A stretch of 8,928 nt of DNA from assembly GCA_965662345.1 (NCBI GenBank), contig CBFIHE010000050.1, positions 1 to 8,928 on the forward strand, read 5' to 3'. Made by a program: the position numbers and the translations under genes. Positions within the stretch are counted from its first letter, which is position 1. Each line of letters begins with the position of its first letter. The notes below the pieces were generated by a model. That model saw only the letters and a list, made by a program, of their open reading frames with translations. It did not search any database and was not told the origin of the DNA. Shown one piece after another: positions 1-4,810 of the stretch. This DNA is from UBA6049 sp965662345 (GTDB taxonomy: Bacteria > Bacteroidota > Bacteroidia > Flavobacteriales_G > Salibacteraceae).

Positions 1-170
1 GGGGTTAAAGACGATGCAAAATAAATGAATGAAAGCATCCTGCAGTAGGGTATTTGTGAGAAATACAAAATTGGCTCTCAAGGGTGATTTATTAACGGCA
101 AAGGTCTTCTGAATCATACGGGTGGTTGACATTGAAAGTCACCATCTTTGAGGTGTTCAGGCAGTTCGCT

Positions 171-839
171 CTAGGCCTGTTTTAACCTTCTAAGCGTAAT
201 GATTTCACCATAACTGCGATAAAGAATAAGGCCGCCTGCGAGTTGTACCAACATGTAGAGCCCCAATACCGCGGTTGCTATAAGTTGCGATTGCAAGTCG
301 AAGGTTTGTGCCGAGTCGGTTCGCTGTATAATGGACGGTAGGGTGGAGATAATGGGAATGTTAATCAAGTAGACGCTTGAATAGAGTCTAGTGAATATGG
401 CCATTTTACCGAGGGTTACCTTCAAATAAATGAGCAATGCCAAATAGATTGCGGCAATACCTAGAAGGATGAATTTATACGTAGATACCGCAAGGACTTG
501 GTAGTGTTGAATAGACAGAAATACCGCATACATGAAGGTTAAAGAGGCAATGACTTGAGGTAGCTTCCAAAACGATTTGAAGGTACTCCACAGAACGCGT
601 AAGCCTTGTTTTTCCAATTTGCTTTGATACTCTTCTTGTAGCTTCATCATCCCGAACGGACCAAATTTCGCCACTTCTTGTCTTAAAACTTCGCGAAGCG
701 TGGTATGCTTTAAGTCGTATTCTCGTTCTTCAACGGCTTCTACAAAGTGGTCTGTCATTTCTTCTAGTAAATCAACGGTTTCTATACCGCGCTTTTGAAG
801 AACCTTGCGTATGTATGCTATTTGTTCTGTGTTAAGCAT
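171..839 (-). CDS. PadR-associated four-helix membrane protein (HAAS-like N-terminal domain)
   Basis: A 222-residue protein of unknown biochemical function. Residues 1-90 form a charged, helical cytosolic part with a stretch (VDLLEEMTDHFVEAVEE, about 22-38) resembling the 'LLDHIEEEVEE' core of HAAS/DUF1700-type domains, which are often encoded beside PadR regulators. Four hydrophobic segments follow at about 92-113, 121-142, 152-172 and 183-207, so it should sit in the inner membrane. Its ATG lies inside the last codons of padR: the two reading frames overlap by 8 bases, so translation is probably coupled and the two are one operon. By analogy with other PadR/HAAS pairs it may be a membrane sensor or the repressor's regulated effector; this is inference. 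The HAAS resemblance is by eye and the family assignment is moderate, while the gene call itself is strong. Confidence 0.85.
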   Translation of the reverse strand: MLNTEQIAYIRKVLQKRGIETVDLLEEMTDHFVEAVEEREYDLKHTTLREVLRQEVAKFGPFGMMKLQEEYQSKLEKQGLRVLWSTFKSFWKLPQVIASLTFMYAVFLSIQHYQVLAVSTYKFILLGIAAIYLALLIYLKVTLGKMAIFTRLYSSVYLINIPIISTLPSIIQRTDSAQTFDLQSQLIATAVLGLYMLVQLAGGLILYRSYGEIITLRRLKQA

Positions 840-1164
840 AAGACGGACCTTTTAATACGAGTTGAAGTGCTTTGGCCATTTCGGTAAGCTTGGCAGTAGC
901 TTGAACTACTTCAGTGCTTCCATCTTCGGTAAGGGAATAATATTTTCTTGAGCGATTGTTAATCTTAACCAGTTCACTTTTCAGAATACCTTCTTCCTCT
1001 AGTTTGTGAAGAGCAGGGTACAATCTATTTTCTTTGATTTCTATTTCACCATTAGAATTCGCCCTCAATGCTTTCACAATATCGTAGCCATGCCATTGCT
1101 CCTTCTCATGAAATAGCTGCAGTATAAGCTCTCGCAAAATGGTATTGTACGCATTTTTAGGCAT
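832..1164 (-). CDS. PadR family transcriptional regulator
   Basis: A 110-residue winged helix-turn-helix repressor of the short PadR (PF03551) type. Family hallmarks are visible in order: HGYDI at 25-29, the recognition region ENRLYPALHKLEEEGIL at 45-61, and the wing with KYYSLTEDG at 74-82. A short C-terminal helix follows that would form the dimer interface. PadR proteins usually bind an inverted repeat at their own promoter and are relieved by a small ligand or signal; the ligand here is unknown. It is the first gene of a two-gene operon with the membrane protein downstream (8-base overlap), so that protein is the obvious regulated partner. The ATG at 1164 is chosen because the PadR N-terminus (NTILRELILQLF) fits it. 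No Shine-Dalgarno sits at normal spacing, and a promoter lies only 4 bases upstream. Confidence 0.93.
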   Translation of the reverse strand: MPKNAYNTILRELILQLFHEKEQWHGYDIVKALRANSNGEIEIKENRLYPALHKLEEEGILKSELVKINNRSRKYYSLTEDGSTEVVQATAKLTEMAKALQLVLKGPSYA

Positions 1165-1168
1165 GACC

Positions 1169-1198
1169 CAAAGTTAGAAAAAGTATTTTTCCTCCAAA
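1169..1198 (-). promoter_or_regulatory. Bacteroidota-type promoter of the padR operon, probably giving a leaderless mRNA
   Basis: On the minus strand TTTG (1198-1195), 18 bases of spacer and TAACTTTG (1176-1169) match the Bacteroidota sigma pattern TTTG/TAnnTTTG completely. The -7 element ends only 4 bases before the padR ATG, so transcription should begin at or within a base or two of the start codon. The start site has not been measured; it is inferred from the usual distance. Confidence 0.6.
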
Positions 1199-1348
1199 AT
1201 GGATGTATGTGCCAAACCCTGTGTTTGGGCCACCATTCTATGGCATAGCGGAATTTTTAAGCACTCGTTTTTCTGTTCGCTAGTAAGGCATTACTTTTAA
1301 CCCTCATTCTTCAAAAACACTAACTATGAATCAAAGACATTCTTTCCA

Positions 1349-1418
1349 AACTAACGAGCGTTTATCACGGATTTGTCCTGAAAGAGGCGCGTGAAATGGG
1401 TTTTGACGCTAGTTGGGT
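1349..1418 (+). repeat. attC-like recombination site A, left boundary of the parDE cassette
   Basis: The right core box GTTGGGT (1412-1418) fits the integron R' consensus GTTRRRY. About 60 bases upstream AACTAAC (1349-1355) can pair with it (AAC/GTT, a T-G wobble and one C-G). Moving inward there are two unpaired bases on each side (GA at 1356-1357, TA at 1410-1411), then GCGT (1358-1361) pairs with ACGC (1406-1409), and CACG (1366-1369) pairs with CGTG (1390-1393). Box, unpaired spacer, box is the attC single-strand architecture. The predicted crossover is between G1412 and T1413. The fold was done by eye and the inner part is irregular. Confidence 0.45.
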
Positions 1419-1422
1419 GTAA

Positions 1423-1454
1423 TTTGAAATAATTACCAAATTTTGGTACTTTTG
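1423..1454 (+). promoter_or_regulatory. Promoter of parDE with an embedded palindromic operator
   Basis: TTTG (1423-1426), a 20-base spacer and TACTTTTG (1447-1454) match the Bacteroidota TTTG/TAnnTTTG promoter at every defined position. Transcription should start near 1459-1461, about 10 bases before the parD ATG. A 15-base palindrome, TACCAAATTTTGGTA (1434-1448), perfect apart from its single central base, lies between the two elements and covers the first two bases of the -7 box. That is the position expected for an operator where the ribbon-helix-helix antitoxin, alone or with the toxin, represses its own operon. Operator identity is inferred. Confidence 0.65.
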
Positions 1455-1470
1455 AGCAAATGCTTGAATT

Positions 1471-1722
1471 ATGAGTAAGAACACATCAATATCACTCGGA
1501 AATTATTTTGACCAATTTGTGAGTAGCCAAGTCTCTACTGGACGATACAAAAACGTAAGTGAAGTAATTAGAGCTGGACTTCGGCTTTTAGAAAACGAAG
1601 AGAGTAAAGTCATTGCTCTGAGAAATGCAATCCAAGAAGGAATTGATAGTGGTATTGCACACGATTTTGACCCAGAAAAACATCTTCAGGATTTAAAAGC
1701 TAGACATAAAATGAATGGCTAA
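1471..1722 (+). CDS. parD: ParD-family ribbon-helix-helix antitoxin
   Basis: An 83-residue type II antitoxin. Residues 4-43 form the ribbon-helix-helix DNA-binding domain: the beta-strand NTSISLGNYFDQFV is followed by two helices around SEVIRAGLRLLE, the usual CC2985/ParD1 signature. The polar C-terminal tail (about 44-83, rich in D, E and K) would wrap the toxin. It should neutralise the ParE-type protein encoded immediately downstream and bind the palindrome in its own promoter. The stop overlaps the toxin start by 8 bases, so the two are translationally coupled with antitoxin first, as is normal for parDE. The ATG at 1471 gives the expected N-terminus and lies just past the promoter. The pair lies between attC-like sites, a common place for toxin-antitoxin genes in cassette arrays. 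Family assignment is firm; activity is untested. Confidence 0.9.
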   Translation: MSKNTSISLGNYFDQFVSSQVSTGRYKNVSEVIRAGLRLLENEESKVIALRNAIQEGIDSGIAHDFDPEKHLQDLKARHKMNG

Positions 1723-2014
1723 ATATGAACTAACTAACAAGGCTGTTGAAGATTTAACCAGAATTTGGGAATACACGATTGAACAGTGGTCTGAACAACA
1801 AGCTGACAGATATTATAAATTGCTATTGGATAGTTGTCAAGACATTGCTGATAATCCGGATTTAGGAAGAAATTACGAGGGAAAAAGAAATGACTTATTC
1901 GGACTTAAAACAAACCGACATATCATTTTTTATCGAAAACGAATTAACCTACCTATTGAAATTACGAGAATTTTACACGGACAAATGGACTTAAAAAATA
2001 GAATAACCGAATAA
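1715..2014 (+). CDS. parE: ParE/RelE-superfamily toxin
   Basis: A 99-residue type II toxin of the ParE group. The alignment landmarks are all present: LTNKAVEDLTRIWEYT near the N-terminus, WSEQQADRYY at about 25-34, the NPDLGR turn at about 47-52, HIIFY at about 69-73 and the terminal RILHGQMD at about 85-92. ParE proteins classically poison DNA gyrase, while RelE relatives cleave ribosome-bound mRNA; the conserved pattern here is ParE-like, but the target cannot be read from sequence. The length is normal and I see no lesion, so an active toxin held by the upstream antitoxin is likely. The ATG lies inside the last codons of parD. A short A-rich stretch and then an attC-like site follow the stop within 10 bases, which is the compact layout of an integron cassette. 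Confidence 0.9.
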   Translation: MAKYELTNKAVEDLTRIWEYTIEQWSEQQADRYYKLLLDSCQDIADNPDLGRNYEGKRNDLFGLKTNRHIIFYRKRINLPIEITRILHGQMDLKNRITE

Positions 2015-2023
2015 AAAAACTAC

Positions 2024-2155
2024 ACCCAACATTGGGTATATAAACATAGGGCGGACAGTGCTTTCCGCAAGTTTCTTACTCTTAGCAAGCTTAGTCACGG
2101 TGGACAAGTACGCTGCTTCAAAAAGCCCTACTTTTCATAGCTGAGAACGTTGGAA
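2024..2155 (+). repeat. attC-like recombination site B between the parDE and DUF1801 cassettes
   Basis: About 132 bases, within the usual attC size range. The left box ACCCAAC (2024-2030) fits RYYYAAC and the right box GTTGGAA (2149-2155) is close to GTTRRRY; five base pairs (CCAAC/GTTGG) join them. Inside, short stems at AAA (2042-2044)/TTT and TAGGGC (2047-2052)/GCCCTA (2125-2130) are separated by mismatches, and a local hairpin GCGGA (2051-2055)/TCCGC (2064-2068) lies near the tip. Predicted crossover is between G2149 and T2150. The left box and three more bases (2021-2030) are an exact reverse complement of 1412-1421 at the start of the cassette. Confidence 0.5.
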
Positions 2156-2158
2156 AAA

Positions 2159-2587
2159 ATGAAGAATTTTCAATTAAAGACTAATCCTGAAGTTGAATTG
2201 GTTTTTGCCAACTACCCAGAAGAGGTTCGTGAAAAAATGATTGGCTTAAGAGAATTGATATTGGAAACAGCAAAAGAACTTGAGGGAGTTACATCTTTGG
2301 AAGAGACACTAAAATGGGGTGAACCAAGCTATTTGACGAAACATGGCAGTACACTTAGAATGGACTGGAAGGCAAAAACGCCAAATCAATATGCCTTATA
2401 CTTTAAATGCACTAGCCGACTTGTTGAAACGTTCCAGGTAGGTTTTGAGAACACTTTTGACTTCGAAGGAAATCGAGCTATTGTCTTTCAAATGGATGAC
2501 CAAATTCCAAAGAATGAACTCAAGGAATGGATTAAAGCAACATTGACCTATCATAAGTTAAAACAATTGCCAACCCTGGGAATATGA
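2159..2587 (+). CDS. DUF1801 domain-containing protein
   Basis: A 142-residue soluble protein of the DUF1801 (YdhG-like, PF08818) family, whose biochemical role is not established. The family pattern is seen from PEEVREKMIGLRELILE (about 21-37), through the ETLKWGEPSYLTKHGSTLRMDWK block (about 50-72) and YALYFKC, to the C-terminal helix KNELKEWIKATLTYHKL. There is no signal peptide or membrane segment. I use the ATG at 2159; a TTG at 2150 would add only three residues and lies across the predicted recombination point. The start is just 10 bases inside the cassette boundary, which leaves no room for its own promoter. It is probably expressed by read-through from the parDE promoter or not at all. 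DUF1801 genes are frequent cargo in environmental cassette arrays. The family call is good, the function unknown. Confidence 0.85.
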   Translation: MKNFQLKTNPEVELVFANYPEEVREKMIGLRELILETAKELEGVTSLEETLKWGEPSYLTKHGSTLRMDWKAKTPNQYALYFKCTSRLVETFQVGFENTFDFEGNRAIVFQMDDQIPKNELKEWIKATLTYHKLKQLPTLGI

Positions 2588-2598
2588 ATTAAAACTAC

Positions 2599-2658
2599 TC
2601 ACAACACACCTACACGCAAAGCCCAGCGTGCCTAGCGCCATTGCCAAAAAGGTTAGTG
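2599..2658 (+). repeat. Possible degenerate attC site C at the end of the DUF1801 cassette
   Basis: TCACAAC (2599-2605) stands 12 bases after the DUF1801 stop. It agrees at 5 of 7 positions with TTCCAAC, the left box predicted from this cassette's own first bases. GTTAGTG (2652-2658) is the only nearby right-box candidate. GCAA (2616-2619) can pair with TTGC (2641-2644), but the remaining fold is poor. It may be a decayed or truncated site; confidence is low. Confidence 0.22.
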
Positions 2659-2703
2659 TCGATTGTCTTTCCTTTGTAACATTAAAAATCGAAAGAATTA
2701 TCT

Positions 2704-3284
2704 ATGAGAAATTTAAAAAACACGCAGTCCTATTCGCGATTAGCCTGTTCGTATTTGGAGCATGCCAAGAAAATGCAGAAGTGAATGAAGAGGTTAAACC
2801 CGATACTGCGGCACATTTAAAATCTTGGAATGAAGGCGAAACCAAAAACGCTATAATCACCTTTGTAAAAGATGTAACAGATGAAAACAGTGAAAACTTT
2901 ATTCCTGTAAAAGACCGTGTAGCAACCTTTGACAATGATGGCAATTTGTGGAGTGAGCAACCTGCTTATTTTCAATTGTTTTTTGCTATGGATAGGATTA
3001 AAGCGTTAGCTCCCCAACACCCATAATGGGCGACTACTCAGCCTTTTAAAGCTGTGCTAGAAAATGATATGCAAGAACTTGCAAAACAAGGGGAGCACGG
3101 TCTTCTTAAATTGGTGATGGAGTCGCATGCAGGGAATAACACAGATGAGTTTGAAGCGATTGTAAAAGAATGGTTAGCAACCGCAAAACATCCAAGGTTT
3201 AATCGCCCGTATACTGATTTGGTTTATCAACCAATGACAACTACCTACGGTGAATCTACAAGACTATCTTATAATCTTCTCTAA
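2704..3284 (+). pseudogene. Broken HAD-superfamily hydrolase lipoprotein gene
   Basis: The remains of an exported haloacid-dehalogenase-like phosphohydrolase. The readable frame begins with a lipoprotein signal (KKHAVLFAISLFVFGAC, Cys encoded near 2763) and contains the HAD motif I FDNDGNLW (about 2928-2951), with the two aspartates of DxD kept. Three lesions are visible. First, the natural ATG at 2704 (encoding MRNLK) is out of frame with the rest; one extra A in the run of six at 2715-2720 would restore MRNLKKHAVLF. Second, an in-frame TAA at 3024-3026 stands between HP and WATTQPFKAVLEND, where a GAA codon would restore the reading. Third, family resemblance stops after DLVYQPM (about 3236), well before motifs II-IV, and the frame ends at 3284 inside the opposing methyltransferase gene. 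A functional product is very unlikely. A sequencing error could explain the homopolymer change but not all three lesions. Confidence 0.8.
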
Positions 3285-4547
3285 AATGCACTCTGCTGTG
3301 GCTTGAATGGCAGGTACCGCAACCGAATTGCCGAATTGTTTGTAGGCAGAAGAATCTGCCACAGGAATTACAAATTGATCTGGAAAGCCTTGGAGTCTTG
3401 CCCACTCTCTTGGAGTCATTTTTCGTATCCCCTCTCTATTCACGTTGCCTTTTATGTGCGTTACTGGGGTGAAGTCTTCTAAGCGGTGGTCAAAAATCAA
3501 ATTGCGCTCTCTTCCCATACCCCCGCAAACCACAGCGTTTGCAATACCGTCATCAGGTATGATTTCGTAACCAAACCCATTCCCTTTGCTCTGGTGCCTT
3601 TTGCGATGGTTTATCAATGTATTCAAATAGGTTTCAGATAAATAGTACTTAGCAGACACTACTTGTGTCTCTTTAACGTCTTCAAAAGCCACAGGCACTT
3701 TTGATTCTTCTGGATAGCGAAACGAGTTGATTTCTAAATCTTTTCTGAATCCAACTATGAAAATACGTTCTCTGTTTTGCGGTACACCAAAATCTTTAGC
3801 GTTTACAATTTGAGGTTCAGGTACGTAGTAACCAAGGTCATTCCGTAAAACACGTAGTATCGTTTCTAGTGTTTTACCACCATCGTGATTTCTGAGTCCT
3901 TTTACATTTTCAAGAAAAAAGGCTTTTGGTTTTTTTCGATTGATGATTTCTGCAACATCAAAAAACAATGTTCCCCTGGTTTCTTCAAATCCATCTCGTT
4001 TTCCGGCAATAGAAAAGGCCTGACAGGGAAAACCAGCGCAGAGCACATCAAAACTACTGGGTATAAATTGCTTCGTTTTTTCACAGGTGATGTCGCCAAA
4101 GGGAACTTCACCAAAATTAGCCTGATAGGTCTTTTTAGCTTGTTCATCCCACTCACTGGTGAAGATGCACTTACCTCCTAAGTTTTGCATCGCTAAACGA
4201 AAACCTCCAATGCCTGCAAACAGGTCTATGAACTTAAACTTGGGCTTAGAAGTAGGGGAGAAAGGCATGTCTTTATGGACGTGAGTGCTTAAGTCTTCTA
4301 GCGTTTTCTCAGCAACAGACATCGGAATGTTCTCGTTGGGATGTTTCTGCTGAAGAGAACGCCATACATGCTGTAAAGCCTCTTTTTTGTACGAGTTGGC
4401 TGAGGCATATTGTAAATTATGCAAGTAATGCGTGAAGGCAGCTCTTCCGTTTCCAGAGTGATCAGTCTTTCTACTTTTAGATTTTCTAGTGCTTAAGTCC
4501 TCAGCTGTTAGTTTCTTACCCAACTCCATAGGTTTTAATTCCCGCAT
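3264..4547 (-). CDS. DNA (cytosine-5-)-methyltransferase, Dcm-like
   Basis: A 427-residue enzyme that would transfer a methyl group from S-adenosylmethionine to C5 of cytosine in a specific DNA site. The C5-methyltransferase motifs are complete: motif I DLFAGIGGF (108-116), motif IV GFPCQAFS with catalytic Cys175, motif VI ENV (213-215), motif VIII QNRERIF (257-263), motif IX REWARLQGFPD (380-390) and motif X YKQFGNSVAVP (402-412). Between VIII and IX, the target-recognition part carries RHQSKGNGFGYEI (317-329), resembling E. coli Dcm and M.EcoRII. A CCWGG-type target is therefore possible but not established. Like Dcm it has a long N-terminal extension (about 105 residues, basic, helical), here without recognisable domain. 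No restriction enzyme gene lies alongside, so it looks like an orphan. It converges on, and overlaps, the broken HAD gene. The ATG at 4547 is used; Met76 and Met94 are alternatives that keep the catalytic core. Confidence 0.93.
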   Translation of the reverse strand: MRELKPMELGKKLTAEDLSTRKSKSRKTDHSGNGRAAFTHYLHNLQYASANSYKKEALQHVWRSLQQKHPNENIPMSVAEKTLEDLSTHVHKDMPFSPTSKPKFKFIDLFAGIGGFRLAMQNLGGKCIFTSEWDEQAKKTYQANFGEVPFGDITCEKTKQFIPSSFDVLCAGFPCQAFSIAGKRDGFEETRGTLFFDVAEIINRKKPKAFFLENVKGLRNHDGGKTLETILRVLRNDLGYYVPEPQIVNAKDFGVPQNRERIFIVGFRKDLEINSFRYPEESKVPVAFEDVKETQVVSAKYYLSETYLNTLINHRKRHQSKGNGFGYEIIPDDGIANAVVCGGMGRERNLIFDHRLEDFTPVTHIKGNVNREGIRKMTPREWARLQGFPDQFVIPVADSSAYKQFGNSVAVPAIQATAECILEKIIR

Positions 4548-4810
4548 CTTCTTGTAAAGACTAAAATGCCAATTTTATTCTTTCCTCACGCAGAATTACT
4601 GCATTTGAGAAGTTTCAGTTTTAAAAAACACCACTTGGTTTCTTCTGAAGAGATACTGTTGTGCCGTGCTAGTAGACTTTGATGGTAGTATTCACCGATG
4701 CAATGATTTCAAGTTTAGCTACAACCGCCAGTGATTTTACACGTCCTCTAAAAGTAAAAAGTGTTTTAATGAATAAAGTGGACACATTTGCACAATCATT
4801 TTCTATGCGC

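Larger units (their letters stand above)
1165..1470. other. Intergenic region between divergent padR and parDE units
   Basis: About 300 bases without an intact gene. It holds the padR promoter (1169-1198, minus), a 6-bp hairpin with arms CCAAAC/GTTTGG at 1212-1228 that could be a PadR operator or just a hairpin, an attC-like fold (1349-1418) and the parDE promoter (1423-1454). A short plus-strand frame without a start codon runs from just after a TGA at about 1331 to the TAA at 1419-1421. It ends in KEAREMGFDASWV and has the look of a C-terminal tail, but I do not recognise a family. Nothing else is evident between 1230 and 1330. Confidence 0.5.

Noticed and set aside
1..132. Minus-strand open frame from an ATG at 132 running off the left edge (at least 44 codons), 38 bases after the membrane-protein gene.
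   Set aside because: Too little is visible. Its composition is not convincingly protein-like, no family is recognised and no start signal is seen. It could be a third operon gene, but the window cannot show it.
158..179. CAGGC/GCCTG inverted repeat at the end of the membrane-protein gene as a terminator.
   Set aside because: It has only a 5-bp stem overlapping the stop codon, a 12-base loop and no U-tract.
2150..2158. TTG start giving three more residues for the DUF1801 protein.
   Set aside because: The TTG is part of the predicted attC right box; the ATG at 2159 is the simpler start.
2702..2944. 80-codon minus-strand frame opposite the HAD pseudogene.
   Set aside because: It is antisense to a frame with a lipoprotein signal and HAD motif I; its serine/phenylalanine-rich composition is typical of a shadow.
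3885..4181. Frames on the plus strand (98 codons) and the minus strand (3902-4156) inside the methyltransferase gene.
   Set aside because: They overlap the best-conserved motifs IV and VI of the methyltransferase and show no domain of their own.
4679..4810. Upstream extension of the secreted-protein gene (TTG at 4679, ATGs at 4682, 4703, 4769, 4805).
   Set aside because: It would bury the signal peptide 40 or more residues inside the protein; a near-promoter TAGACTTTG at 4674-4682 would also make 4682 unusable. The longer start cannot be fully excluded.
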